A DNA stretch of 64,000 bases, taken from contig LR746273.1 in assembly GCA_902729315.2 (NCBI GenBank), positions 3,387,001-3,451,000 on the forward strand, in the 5' to 3' direction. Origin of the DNA: Spirodela intermedia (Eukaryota; Streptophyta; Magnoliopsida; Alismatales; Araceae). The position numbers and the translations under genes are program-made. Shown here piece by piece: positions 38,880 to 51,390 of the stretch. The notes beneath the pieces were generated by a model. The model saw nothing but the letters and a program-made list of their open reading frames with translations, ran no database searches and was not told the DNA's origin. The first letter of the stretch is position 1, and each line of letters opens with the position of its first letter.

Positions 38880-40600
38880 TACATACATGTGTAATGATAT
38901 TTATAATTAAACTTTCTAAATAAATTCTTAGTATCAATGTAAGTTCAAGTTGATTTTCACAGATGGTGAGAACTAATTTTAATGAATTTCTAATTTCTCT
39001 AATGTAAAGACTATTTAGAAGAAAATAACAAAATAAAATGAGATGAGATAAGTGATAAAATCTTCTCTTCGTTACTTAATATGCTCATTCTCTAATTAAT
39101 ATTGTCTATTTAATTCTCTTGTTAGCACTAGATAAAAAGGAAGGTTTTGATAATGAGATAATTAAATAATAAAAAAGAAAAATAATTTAAAAAGAATATA
39201 GAGTGAAAAGATGAGAAGGGTGGTTATCAATAGAATAACTTCTATTGATGTGGACAGTATTTTGAAATATGTAAAGTAAATATTTAAAATAAATGAAATG
39301 TATATATACCTTAGTTGTCAATCAAGGATAGACTAAAATAATTAAATTCGTGATCAAAAATAAATTTTGTCTTATGAATTTTCCTTTCCTTGTTTGTCAC
39401 CTAATGACAAGAAACAAGATTACAAGGAATTATAGTCGAAATTTAATTAAGTTCATAATGATGAAGACTAAGAAAAAACTAAAGCTTTCTCTTTTCCTTG
39501 TCTATTAAGCAAGAAAATGAGAAGAACGAAACATTTAACTTAAATAAATTCAGGAACAAATTCTTTTTGATCAATGTATGTCATGCAAAGAACAAACAGA
39601 AATGAATAAAACAATAGTAAAAACTAAAATTACAAAGAGCTCTATTGATTGTAGCCAGCTAGTATTGAGATCTTCCTTCTTCCCTTGCTTTCCAACCTCC
39701 TTCCTTCCATGCATCCTCCCCAAGCCAACAATTTGTTTTCTCTCTCCAAAGGAACAAGGAGCATCCCTTCTCCTTAGATCCGAAAATCCCTCATTTTGTT
39801 TTGATTCAACTAATTTTTTTTCTTTTCGTCTTCAATATTTGACTTCATTTTTTCACTCTAATTCATGTAAAAAATTACACTTTTAAATTCATTTATTAAT
39901 AAACGTAAAAGCTTCATTTGAAATTTTTGATCAATTGGAAAAGAGTTTGTAGAGAAATCATGATTTTTTTGATCAACATTTGTTTTGTTGTTTATTTTTC
40001 CTCATTTTTCTGGCATTTTTCAGGTTAGTTTCCATCATTTTCGATCATTTCTTGTATTTTCTGAGCGTTCTCTACATTTTCTGCACGTTTGATTCATGGG
40101 ATTCCATGACATTACGCCAGGTCAACGATCAACCATTTAGACTAACGCTCATGAACCTTTAGTCTCACTTCAATTGTTTCTAAGAATTGTGAGTATATAT
40201 GTTGAGGTGCTTTATGCTCCGTGAGGCTATACAAGGCCTGAAGATATATAATAATATATTACTATTTAGTATTATTATTATTCTTTTATTTATATTTTTA
40301 TTTTTTTCATAATAAATTCACAAAATCTCTAAACAAGTCCTATAAATTCAGAAATCCCAAAAATTACAGAAAATTTAGAAAATGTCTCAGATTATCTTGA
40401 AAGTCTAAATATTAATATTTATTATCTAACTCTCATAACTTGCAATCACATTTAACTTTTTATTTTCAAAGAAATATCAAGAAATCAATGTAAATATATG
40501 AAACTTTATTTTTCTAAAACATATATAAATAGGTATATCTTTTAACAAACTAAAGTGAAACACATAGAAATTGACATCTTATTTAGATAATTTAGTGAAT
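38880..40600. other. AT-rich sequence inside the gypsy block
   Basis: About 1.7 kb of AT-rich DNA between the chromodomain and integrase remnants, where coding sequence should be continuous. The 102-codon frame at 39578 has no known features. Probably a foreign insertion, but I could not find its ends. Confidence 0.4.
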
Positions 40601-41189
40601 TATGTTGAGTTAGTAGGCTAGTTGTTCTACTCGTGCCACAACCTCAAATGAGTTATTGTAACGTGGCACCAGTCCATGATATCACTTACTATGCTTGATT
40701 AGAGCATCATGGGATCACCGACACTGTACTTTACATATCTATAGTGGTAGTCTATGTGCTTCTACATGGCTCTATAATAACCTATGTGCCAACGGTTCAC
40801 ATGCCTCTTCTACATATTTTTAGCATGATATGGTAAACCCATGTGTTGTTAGGCAACATGCATGACTTGTCTACTTCTCCAGCTTGAATGAGGATTGCTC
40901 TATTACTAAGCTCTGGTTGGTGATGTAAGAGAATTGGGTGACATCTAATAGCTCGACTAAATTGTCCTGATTCCCTGTCATATAATGATTTAGATACTCC
41001 TCTAACATCCTATTCATCTACTCTATGTGTCCATCTATTTATTGATGAAAAATCATTGAGAACTTTAGTTGGGTACTTATTTGTCCGAAGAGGGCTGTCT
41101 AAAATAGACTGATGAACCTCGTGTCCTGGTCTCTCACAATACCTTCACCACATGGCTCATGACGAGTTTGAACACATACTCCATTGAGC

Positions 41190-41420
41190 TAATTAGTTAC
41201 TATGACATAAATGCTGTATATTCAAAGAAATAATTGGTGATGACAAAGATTGCCTCATGTCTTCCAATCTTGGGTAGTTCAACAATGAAATATATAGAGA
41301 TGGATTCCCAATATCAGATTAGAATGGGCAGTGATTTTAGTGTGTTTGTTGTCTTGGCATGCTCCATCTTGTCCTACTAGGACACCAAACAAGATTGAAT
41401 GTACACTTCAACATCTTGGT
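41190..41420 (-). pseudogene. Gypsy integrase core remnant (series 1)
   Basis: Read leftward it gives WESISIYFIVELPKIGRHEA followed by FVITNYFFEY-like sequence, matching the integrase core in which WESVSMDFIxGLPKS and VVVDRxSKY carry catalytic Asp residues. Here both aspartates are replaced (Tyr and Asn), so it is inactive. Confidence 0.75.
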
Positions 41421-42399
41421 CCATGTTGCACCAATAAAAGTTGCTAGATAGCAACACCATTGTGTGCTCTCATTTGTGCTGTTCGACATAGGATGTACAA
41501 TACGTCTCCTTTAGTAATTGTTGGCATAATCTACCTATTTGTGACACATATGCTCATTACTAGTGTGTGTAGAGGACTTTGTCTTCCATTCAAAAATTGT
41601 GGGTCTCTCCTATAGACACTTGTTGCATCACTCACATGACCTCTTTGTCACTTTACAATATGACGTAAATTTCCTTTGTGGGTCCATCTTTGTCACTTTA
41701 CAAGATGGTGCCCATTTTTGTAGAGAGGGTAGTTATGATAACTTCTGGTTCCTTGCAGTTGAGGCATTGATAATCACTTTGGTGTGCATGACTTGTACTA
41801 AAACTCAAAGTGGTACTCCACTAATAAGTCTTGTCTTCTAAGTTCTTTTTGTGTGGTTTGGGTAGTGTTGTAAAGTAGCTTGTTGTCACATTGTCTATGT
41901 ACACCATGAATAGCCTACTGAAGAGATAATAGCGTCTCACTTGTAAGTAGTTACCATTATGGTTATTTTCATCTTGTGCATAGAGTACCACCAATTTGTC
42001 ACTGAGCTTTTGACTTTTGAAGTTAATGGGATGCCTTTACTATATTAGAACATTACTAATCGCCAAATCTAATATCACAAATAGTTTGTTGAAGTCTGGC
42101 AGCCATAGCATTGACTTGCTCATCACTGCTCGCTTGAGGTTGTGAAAGGCATGTTGGCATTTTGTTGACTAGTGTCAATGCACACCCTTCTTTAGAAGGT
42201 CTATCAAGAGTGTTGTATGTTGTGAGTATCCTTAGACAAAATTTTGATATTAGTTTGCTATGTTGATAAACAAGTGAAGTTCCAATACTCTAATAGGCAC
42301 CAACTATTAATTGATGACACAAATATTCTCTTGGTCCATCTGCAGGCCATCTTTTTTGACAATTTGGCTAAGAAAGGTGATCTTCTCAAGTGTGAACTT

Positions 42400-42900
42400 G
42401 GAATTTTCCAACTTTAGGTAAAGTTTGTGACTTCAGAATTTTGATGATACCATTAAGAGATATTTTGTGTTCTTGTCTAGCTATGACTATATACAAATAT
42501 GTCATCTAAGTTCACCACGACGTATCTATTCGATATAATCCTTGAAGATAATGTTTATTAGGGTGTAGAATGTTACTAGTGCATTTGTGAGGCTGAATGA
42601 CATCACCATGAACTCAAATGATTTATATTGAGTCAGACATGTTTTTTGCTCATCTCCTTACTTGATGTAGACTCTATTGTAGCCACTCTTCAAGTTCATC
42701 CATAATAACTACTGAGCTCTTTCTGAGTGATTGAACAACACTTTCATATTGGGTACTAGATATTTATTCTTCATAGTCACCTTATTCAACACTTTATAAT
42801 CTACACATAATTGTAGAGATTTATCTTTCTTCTTTTGAAAGAGGGCAGGGATATCAAAGGGAGTTTTGAAAGGGAAAATGTGTTTGAGCTTCAACAATTT
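42400..42900 (-). pseudogene. Gypsy reverse transcriptase remnant (series 1)
   Basis: PALFQKKKDKSLQLCVDYKVLNKVT at about 42850-42775 is the RT start motif of Tekay/del-like chromoviruses. A VVVNLDDIFVYS segment near 42525-42490 is the catalytic motif, with both Asp kept but Tyr changed to Asn. Sequence below continues with KLYLKLENSKF and FLSQIVKKDGLQMD. Stops lie between the segments. Confidence 0.85.
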
Positions 42901-43514
42901 CCCAATTGTTAGTGTAGCTACTCAAGATATGCTAGTATCATATTGTAGGGGGCACATATTAGTGGTCGTATGCCTCATAATAGCTCAATCTCATGGTCCA
43001 CCTCCTAACATGGTTGGAGCCAAGATAGAGGAGAGTCTAGCATCATGTCTCATAACTCTTCTAGCAAATGGACCACACTTTGTGGCAGCTCCCTCTGTAG
43101 TGATAGGTCGACTTGGGTTTTGATTTTCATTGGCTCTTGCAACTCTAACTCTTTAGAGTCATAAGAAAAGTTGCCTCTCATTTTCTTAGGCCGTCATGTA
43201 GTTGTAATGTCAAGAGAAGTTGCAGCCCTTGTCATGTAATCTTCATTTTTTGCATGAAACAAGTGGTCGGTCCCCTTACTTGTTGGACTCTTTGAGAGAA
43301 AATTCATGTATGAGCCCTAGCCATTAAATCTATCCCCAAGATGGTGTTGAAGTTGTCCATAGGACGAACCATGAAGTTCACTATGCCTTCCCATGTTCTA
43401 AGGCATAATAAGGTTCCTTGTGTAGCTTCAATTATGGTGTGTGCTGTTGATTTGACAACCTTAATGTGACTATCTTATCATGACAATGTCATGCCTAACC
43501 AACTAGCCTCTTTC

Positions 43515-43580
43515 TCTGAAAGAAAGTTGTGAGTCACCCTAATGTCGACCATGAACATCGTAGGCTGGTTGTTAATGGTG
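43515..43580 (-). pseudogene. Gypsy protease remnant (series 1)
   Basis: FMVDIRVTHNFLSEKEASWLG read leftward resembles ALIDSGATHNFISxxxAxxLG. The catalytic DSG is altered to DIR. Confidence 0.7.
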
Positions 43581-43889
43581 GCTTTCAAATACATGAACTC
43601 TCACTTGATAGAATTATTAGGTCCTTTTGATGATGTTGTAAGGCACTATGCAATTGTAGGGGGTTGAGAATAGGGGCATAAGCTATTGGTGTAGTCTACA
43701 TCATACAACTTTGTCAACTATAGATGGATAGCCCTAGCTTGATGTTGGCTTGCACATACATAACAACTTTGCTTCAAAAAAGTTATTTTATGAGGTGTCA
43801 ACTTTGGATCCTCCTTGACCCCCATGGCTAATGCCCTTCGTTGCTATCATGGTGACCCTGCCTGCCACTATGGTCTGGCTACAATCTGC

Positions 43890-44270
43890 ACCATGATTGT
43901 CTCTGCAGTTGTGGCCCACCTTATAGCCCTTACCCGAACTGTCTTTTTGCTAACCATTTTGCTGGTGTCTAGTTGTTGGTAGCCTTATAATCCATCAATG
44001 TGTTAGCCGTTATCATGACTAATTGGATGTCTAAGATATTCTTGATGTCCAATAGAAGTAAAGTAAACTGCTTCATGTATTTCCAAATGAGTATGGTGTG
44101 ACAAAGTCATTAGAGTGCCTCTCAAGCCATCCATGCATTGTTCGTCAAGGGAAATTACTCCTCCAATTTTTGAACAGAGTCTTCTCATGATTCAATGGCA
44201 CCATGAGTCCGAACAAAGTGTCATCACAACTTTGCATCATTCGTAAGGTACATATTCACCAATATGACCT
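43890..44270 (-). pseudogene. Gypsy capsid and zinc-knuckle remnant (series 1)
   Basis: Read leftward, the segment contains KVILVNMYLTNDAKLWW followed by FTLLLLDIKNI, matching the gypsy capsid region, then a GYKVGHNCRD-like decayed CCHC knuckle near 43920-43890. It abuts the LTR-like repeat at about 44273, so the first part of the capsid frame is missing. Confidence 0.65.
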
Positions 44271-44272
44271 TC

Positions 44273-44600
44273 TCTATTTTTTGGAAGGTGGAGACCTCCA
44301 CCTTATATAGAGGGAGATGCCTAGAGGACCACCTATGTTTTAGACCTTCCTCCATTAAGCACCATTTTATGTAGAACCTTTCTTCCATCTGTCTTGAATA
44401 TCTCTTAAATAGAAAAAAATCACTTTAAATCTTAGGAACTTATTTTGTCTAAGTTTCCTTGGTTTATTCACATGTTCCTGCATGCCACACGTGCTCACTA
44501 TGCCTTAGCTGTGCACCTCCTATGTGTGTCTCATGTGCTCACTCAACCTCATGCTAGTGATGAGGTTCTAGAGTGTCATAGCCGAATAGTGGACCTAACA
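44273..44600 (-). repeat. 3' LTR fragment of the second gypsy element (copy B)
   Basis: Read leftward, TGTTAGGTCC at 44600 follows a polypurine tract (44611-44601, AGGGGAGGTAT) directly after a chromodomain tail, the classic end of a chromovirus. It carries a TATA-like box near 44325-44317. The LTR breaks off at about 44273 against capsid-like sequence of the other element. Confidence 0.7.
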
Positions 44601-44760
44601 ATACCTCCCCTATTTGATCCACCTTGTTTGTAAGATAGAAATCTGGAAAATGGTATCAGGGGTTGTTGATGATTCTCATGTCACCTCAAAGTTAGGGAGG
44701 TCTTTCCATTTGATGGGGACGGGTTTTATTTGCTGTCTCATGCAAGTCTCGCACCTTTTT
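44601..44760 (-). pseudogene. Chromodomain end and polypurine tract (series 2)
   Basis: Reading leftward, IKWKDLPNFEVT and a ISxLQTRWIK-like tail match the chromodomain ending of chromoviruses (WKGLPxxEATWE). Interrupted by stops and a frame shift; ends at the polypurine tract next to the LTR. Confidence 0.65.
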
Positions 44761-44849
44761 GGGTTGAACGACCAATTGAAGATCCTCCTTTAGCATTGTC
44801 ATAAGGGGTTGGTGATAGAAGTGGTTGCTGATCTCCACAAACAATCTTT

Positions 44850-46600
44850 GTAATTAAAGTCTAGGTAGATCAAGTTTAAAATTTATAAAATGGAAAGTGG
44901 CATAAAACTATTGGATGAAATATTAGTAATATCCGGGTTGATCACAAGGATAGTTAGAAATTCAAATTTATGATTGCAAAAGGTATAAGTGAGAAGGATG
45001 AATGTTTAGGTGTGATGCTTAGAGAAAAATATTTAGTTTCACTTTAGAAAGTGTGACGAAAGTATTTTTCACAATGAAAATATAGAGAGAATCAACATTG
45101 GAAGAAAAACCAAAAGATTAATCTTCCAATGAACAAACCTTGATTTAAGATTTCAATTTCAAGAGTTAGAAATCTTGATCAAGGTACATCGATATTTGAT
45201 TAATGAATTAAGATCATCAACACATATAAAATAGAGAGAAATAAGAGTAAAGGATAAGATAAACCTTAATTTACTCGTGGAGATACTGCACTTATATCCA
45301 TGAGTAAAATGAGAACGACTAGCCCTTAAGAGGATCGTTCTCTTTTGTGCTGTTGTAGCCGTCACCTACCACAAGCTTGAGTAGACTATATGTCACACGA
45401 TGGTGCTCACCAAGATGTGCTGGAATCCACAAATGATCGCTCTTCAACCGTACTTCGTTGGAGGATAAGAGAGAAGGTGAGAATTCCACTATACTTTGTG
45501 GGATGAAAAAGGAAGAAAATGGACTCCAAATATTTGTCCTTGGAGTGAAGAGAAAGGGAGACAACAGACTTTCTTCAAAGGCTCAAAAACCTTCTAAAAG
45601 AAACCTCAAATAAGAACATTCCTCTCAAGAAAGAATCTAAAAGGTTCTACACTCATTTGCTGGAGTCTCCTTCGTAGCAAATGGATTGTCTTAAATTTAT
45701 GATAGAAAAGAGTATATATAAACGGTTGTGCTGATGGTTTCCCTTCTCCCATCCATCAGCCTCCTCTTTTAAAACCTCACGAATGGTTGAGATGAGTTAC
45801 GATTCTTGAAAACTAGGTTAGCCATCCTTTCTTCCTTTGGCTGTTTTGATTTGGTACACCATGTTCTCCTTCTCCATTTCCTACAATTAATTTTTATTAA
45901 ATAGAAAGATGCTCAAATGGGACCCACATGAGATGTTTTAAAAGGCTTTTCATCACTTAATCTTACGTGAGATAAAGTGATGTCTATCAAAATATTAAAC
46001 ATCCTTCTCATTAATACAAATTAGACATAAGTTCATAATGAATAAGACCTTCTTTCATCCTTCTTAAATTTCGAAATATCATCTAAATAAATTTCAAAAG
46101 ATATTCAAATCTTGTTCACTACTTTATATATGTTCAAAACAAATTTGCAACCAATAGTCCACATAAAAACTTATTGCGTCTAATTGGCTAAGTATGTAAA
46201 TCACATTTTCAAGCATAAATCATGCCTATTACATGGAAGTTAATCAAATAATAATAATGGTGTCTTACATTGAATTTAAGGCATTATGCTTGCTAAAAAT
46301 AATCTGACTATATGCATAAACTCCAAATTATGCATTATAAATAGACTATTATCAATTGCCAATTGACTTCTTGAGTTGGAATACATAAAAAGTGAAATAA
46401 ATCATGGGAGAATCTAGAAGATTTATCATGTAAGTAATTGCATGCACTTTTTTCTACATAAATATTTAAAATATCATGGTGAGAGCTTTTCATTTTTTTA
46501 GTGGGCTAGAGAATGTATCTTCAAAAATTCCACCTTGCGGTAGACCATCTCTTTTAGAAAATTTCATTTTATTGTGTTAATCAACATGGGACTTAATTTG
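44850..46600. other. Unrecognised sequence inside the second gypsy element
   Basis: About 1.7 kb without recognisable gypsy coding, where integrase should lie. Part (45.15-45.6 kb) has a leader-like look but no identifiable protein. Possibly another inserted element. Confidence 0.35.
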
Positions 46601-47169
46601 TGATTGAGCTCTTGTTAGGTGATATTTGAGCTTTTCAATATAGAGTCATACTATTTGACCATTGCCTTTGCCATTAGAGTAGGTTGTCAGGAGGCACATA
46701 GATTATTTGAAATGTGGTAGTATTTACTTTTAAATGAAATGTGTAGTATTACAATTCATCTCATGACAACTAGTGGCTCGATTATTTGGATTTGTTTCTT
46801 GCAAAACAACAAAGATAAGTCCTAAGGTAGTAGTTGACTACCTTTGTTTGATTTCCCATTTGTGGATGGAATGTTGTATTGTACTTTAAGGTAATTTCTT
46901 ATAATCAGAATAACACATTCTAGTGAGGGGCCATGTGATGAGTTTATAATTAGGTATAAAACACATGTAGTATCTTGTTGGCCCTAAACAATCTCCTAAT
47001 TCTCTAGGTTTAATGTGGGTGGGTCAGTTGAGCATGACCTGAATTTTATCATTTCTTATGTCTACTTTCACTTCCACTTTCAATGTCAATGCACAATGTT
47101 TAAAATATTATCCTCCGTGACTAAAAAATTGGACCAATATGAAGTTCATGTTTCTCAAAAAATTGGTAC

Positions 47170-47625
47170 CTATTCTAAATGACAATCATGACTCTTTGTT
47201 GTGGTTATAGACCAAAATATCCTCAAAGAATACTGCTAGAAATCTTTAGAGGAATAGGTGAAAATTATTATTCATCAATAATTGAAATGTAGCTTGGGCA
47301 TTTTTGAGTTTAAAAGACATTACCAGAAATTGATATTGACTTTTGTGAGTTCTAAAGACTATTTTATGGGTGTCCTCTTGGTGAATTGATATTTACTAAT
47401 ACCCCGATTTGAGATCCAACTTAATACATATTGTTGCTCATGTGGCTCATTTAGAAGTTCATCCATAATAGGGATGAAATTTTTTCTAGTAATTAGGCTT
47501 GATTCAAATCCCTATAATCTACCCAAAAATATCAAGTGCCATCTTTGTTTTTAACTAAACATACTATACTAGAGTAGGGCTCATTGAGGGTTGATCAATC
47601 TTGGATTCTTCCATTCAGTTTCATG
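47170..47625 (-). pseudogene. Gypsy reverse transcriptase remnant (series 2)
   Basis: Read leftward, KNKDGTWYFWVDYRDLNQ, then KLDLKSGY, then FRTHKSQYQFLVMSFKLKNAQATFQLLMN and VFFEDILVY follow the reverse transcriptase motif order. The catalytic FFDD/YVDD motif reads FFED, and there are several stops. Sequence differs enough from the series 1 RT to show a separate element. Confidence 0.85.
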
Positions 47626-48780
47626 GTCCTTAGGGTGGATAGTCAAAAAATAGAATTCAAGGAAATTTCGATATTAGACACATCCTTCTCCTCTCATATT
47701 TTGGTTACCTCTTTCACCTAGTTATAGTTTGCCTCCTCTTATCCTACCAATTCCTCTTTTTAAATAATAATTATGTGATAATCTGATTATGTGAGAGTCA
47801 AATGCCTCCTATTACATGATTATATCTAGTTGACCTTTGTCTATCTCAATGGGGTTACATGGCCACTCCAAATGATCTCTTTATTTGGGTGATGTTATTG
47901 GCTTTATCTTAAATCATTCAAACCAGTACATTCGTATCCTCCATATTTTATTACCTTGTAATGTCTTTTCTCTACAATAGAATTAAATGTGGTATTTTTC
48001 TCCACTGCTTGTGCTGTATCCATAATATCATTGTGGTTTGAATAATTTGACTTCATCATGGATTTATGGCTTCCGCCTTTTCATTAAAGTACTATTGAGG
48101 ACCTCCTTCTATATTCCTTCAATGACACTAGATAATAGCTCAAATTCTAGACAGTAATCAACCACAGTTTTTAGCGATTTGATATCTAGAAATTTTCTCA
48201 TAAAGTATTTGCCAATTTTGAATCAAAACATTTATGCATGTGATGTGCACCCACTAAAACCACACAAGTGCTTCATCATTCAAGCTAGATAGGGTTGTTT
48301 TTAGTTGGTGTCGACCTATGATACCACTCAAAGTATAGCTCCCCCCATAATATCTATACATCATGATTTCTTGTGCCAAAAAGGGGTATCTCTAAGTAGC
48401 GTCCTCTAGAACTAACTACAGTTGAGTGTTCCAAAAGTTTATAGACTATGACCTCTTATGATTCTATTGTGCTCTTATCACTATTGAATTGTGGTCTACA
48501 TATGAGTGATGTTGTGCTCCTAAATTCGAGTGCTTGTGTCAGTTGCTTCTTCTTATGTTGGGATGGCCATCTTCACTATTGAAACAGTTCTTTCTTCACT
48601 CCTCGGCTATACAATCTATGATGTCCATGCAATGAGTGAGCTGTGCCACCGCATGGGTCAATACTTTCATCGTGTTCTCCATTGACACGGATCTTTGATA
48701 TATTTGTCTATCTCGTCTCTTTCAAGTTTTCAACCTCCTCCAAACTCTCGTACCTTCCTTTGTTGTTTTGGGGCTCCATA

Positions 48781-49109
48781 GCTGGTACCAAGCTATTATG
48801 ACCCTTTGACCTGACCTAAAAGAAAGACACTTGAATGGAACAAGAAAATCAGACTAGAACAAAATTTTGAGCAACTCTGTCCACAATAACAAAATAAAAA
48901 GGGGAAATGGGAAGGGAATGGAAGAGAGGGGTGGGGAGTCCAAGGGACGCCCTAGGGTTCAAGGAAGTAATTCAAGAGACCTCCCAACTCTCTTGGTTGA
49001 TCCTTGTTCCATTTGGACCACTCTTTGTGTCTCACTCCATAAGCATACCTAATAAAATTTACTGTCTTCCCCAGTAAGTTGGCCATGCTTTTACGGTTGT
49101 ATGCTACAC
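48781..49109 (-). repeat. Terminal-repeat segment (right) with primer-binding site
   Basis: Counterpart of 37678-38015. Similarity stops near 49109, so the upper part of this LTR is lost. The primer-binding-site-like TTGGTACCAGC (48791-48781 read leftward) follows the LTR edge at 48799. Confidence 0.65.
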
Positions 49110-51390
49110 TAATTGTGGACCTGGTGATGGGCCAAGCAGTTGGCCTAAAAAAATTATCCCACCTTATAATGGTAAATAAAACATTATGTTTATATAGAGA
49201 AGTCTTTCTACTTATTCTCTATCAATTTAAGGTTTGATAGCCCAAAAATTTAAAAATCTGCGAGGTGATGTTGCTCAAGAGTCTTGAAGAAAGTTAAAGG
49301 TCCCCTAAATCATACTCTCTTCTGTGTTATCTTGATCTATACTTGCATATCTTAAATCGAAATTACCTTTTTTTCCTGTAGGAATCAAGGCTCATTCCAA
49401 AGTATATCCCTAGATATTATCATTGCCCAAGTATAACTGATTTTGATTGATTGTTATGGGTATATTTCTATGAACATTAAGCAATGATTTTTGAAATTTT
49501 TTAACAGTCGAATAACGTTTAAAGAGGCAATTTTTTCAATCAGAAATGTTCTCCAGGCTTTAGAGTCAACGGTTTGTCCAGTATAGGGATCTCCATCGTC
49601 TACATAATATTGTAGCCAACTTGCACGCGTTAACAAGAAGTGGATGCCAAGTGCAATGCCCTCGTTACTGGCCTCGCCCAGTTGAAGGGTCTGAGTCAGA
49701 AGTCTGGAGTTCATTTTCAACATCATGTTGGCCCATAGAACGTTCCAAAGCTCCGCCCCTTTTCCCTACCAATTGTCTCTTGAGCTCTGCACGGCTGCCA
49801 TTACTGGCTTTCCATACCCCTCCAGAGCTGCGTTCTAAGTAAGAAGCCTGATTCAAAAGCAGTTTTAGTAAAGAAGACAACGTGAGATTGGATTTTTTCT
49901 TGATCAAGATGAACCTCATATAATTAGAGCGACGAGTCCTAGAACAGTGAGATCACACTCATTAAATAATAGATCTAATGCAATGAAATCTAGACATAGT
50001 TGTTGAAGAATGCAAAAGAAAAATCGTAGACCTTGACATGTTTGAAAACCCTAGATATATGATTGACCTTGTCATGTGAAAGCTAATTATCATTGATGTG
50101 GAGTTCGCAATAGTGTGTAGATATATCTCTTGTAGTGGAGTAAACCACTTTGAATCCTAGGTGTTCCTTCTCTTACTGTCTCTCCCTATTTTTTTGTGAT
50201 TTATCAGAATTAGGGTTTGCTAATTCTCAATAGATCCATGTAATCATTATTATGTCCTAGGCAGATTCGATACCTCAAGAAGGTAATTTTAATTGGGTTA
50301 GACAAACCTTCGGAAGGGTCTCCAGTGAAGCAGAGAATCAAACACTGGAGCTCGCTGACTATCTATCACCGGTGACAGCCCTCCAGTGACATCAATAAGT
50401 ATTAATGGAGTTGTTCATTTTCCATCATCAGAATCACATCCCTCTACTGCATCCCTTTCCCCATCAAAAGAAAATCATAGGCCTGAAACTCTGTGACCGA
50501 GTACCTGATCAAAATAAAATTTGAGAAAGAGGACATTAATCCACATAAAATTCAGAAATCGACAGAATAGGAATGATGATGATGATGTTGGAATGACTAT
50601 ATGAATTGGAATGATGATGTTGATGGATCATCTATATGACAGAATAGTCCTAGAGCATAGTTTCATAAACAGGGACCTACCAAAGATTACATCAACGATA
50701 GAATGAACAGAACACTTTGTTCCTCTTAGAGGAAACAAAATATTTTTATTGGTGATAATTAGCTTCTATAGAAGACGGAAAATTGGATCGTAAATTTAAT
50801 TAGTAAAATAAGTTTGGAGACACAGGATCATGTGATCTTATACTTCAACTGTTGCCACTGATTTGGGTCAGCCAAAAGGCAATGGTACACTTCATCATTT
50901 GCTCCTCCTCAGTCAAATAGGTACAACCAATCCTCTGATCCCTCACTCCAATGGAGACAAAATTTTAGGTTTCCAAACCTATGAATGGAAGGCAGAGTCT
51001 CTTGGCCTCCTTCCTACCAGTTCCCGTCTTTAGATCTGATTCAGAAGCTAAAGAAGATGAGGTCCCAGAATCAGTAAATACAAACACAAACTGCCTGTCA
51101 CTGCTAAAACTCGAGCCATCAGAGTCACAAAGAGGGAGAGGAGATCAAGGCTTCAAGTGCAGAAGGCATCATTTGCCTTTAATGCATTCAAGCTAAGTCA
51201 TAGAGGAGATGTGGCTAGTTTCTTAGCCCAGTTAATAATGCAGCATTTTAATGGACAAAGTTTTGGTTAGTTCTTTTTCTCAAGGATGAACTGAAACAGG
51301 AACAGACGAAGAAATGAACACCAACTGACATGCTTTTTCTTTAAAGTTAGTGTTCAACAACATCCAAGATTTTGATGCTCCAATGATAAT
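49110..51390. other. Intergenic DNA with an unidentified coding-like patch
   Basis: Mostly AT-rich. On the minus strand, 49919-49454 holds two overlapping frames that look more protein-like than chance. One has ELKRQLVGKRGGALERSMG; the other has SWLQYYVDDGDPYTGQTVDSKAWRTFL. They could be a decayed gene fragment joined by a frame shift, but I do not recognise the family. The rest shows nothing definite. Confidence 0.35.

Larger units (their letters stand above)
37678..49109 (-). mobile_element. Composite of decayed Ty3/gypsy chromovirus elements
   Basis: Minus-strand gypsy pieces occur in two series. Series 1 is capsid-like at about 44270-43980, zinc knuckle near 43920-43890, protease-like 43580-43515, reverse transcriptase 42900-42400, integrase core 41420-41190 and chromodomain 38710-38580. 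Series 2 is reverse transcriptase 47625-47170 and chromodomain with a polypurine tract 44760-44601. All frames are broken by stops and shifts. A putative primer-binding site complementary to initiator Met-tRNA (TGGTACCAGC read leftward) lies at 48790-48781, seven bases inside the right terminal repeat. This suits a minus-strand element with its 5' LTR on the right. Two runs without recognisable coding (about 38.9-40.6 and 44.85-46.6 kb) may be further insertions. Confidence 0.8.

Noticed and set aside
44651-44665. Plus-strand TGGTATCAGGGG resembling a tRNA-iMet primer-binding site
   Set aside because: It lies within the minus-strand chromodomain tail and just above a minus-strand polypurine tract and LTR start, so a plus-strand element starting here is not supported.
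49621-49842. 73-codon plus-strand frame
   Set aside because: It overlaps the minus-strand coding-like patch and shows no recognisable features.
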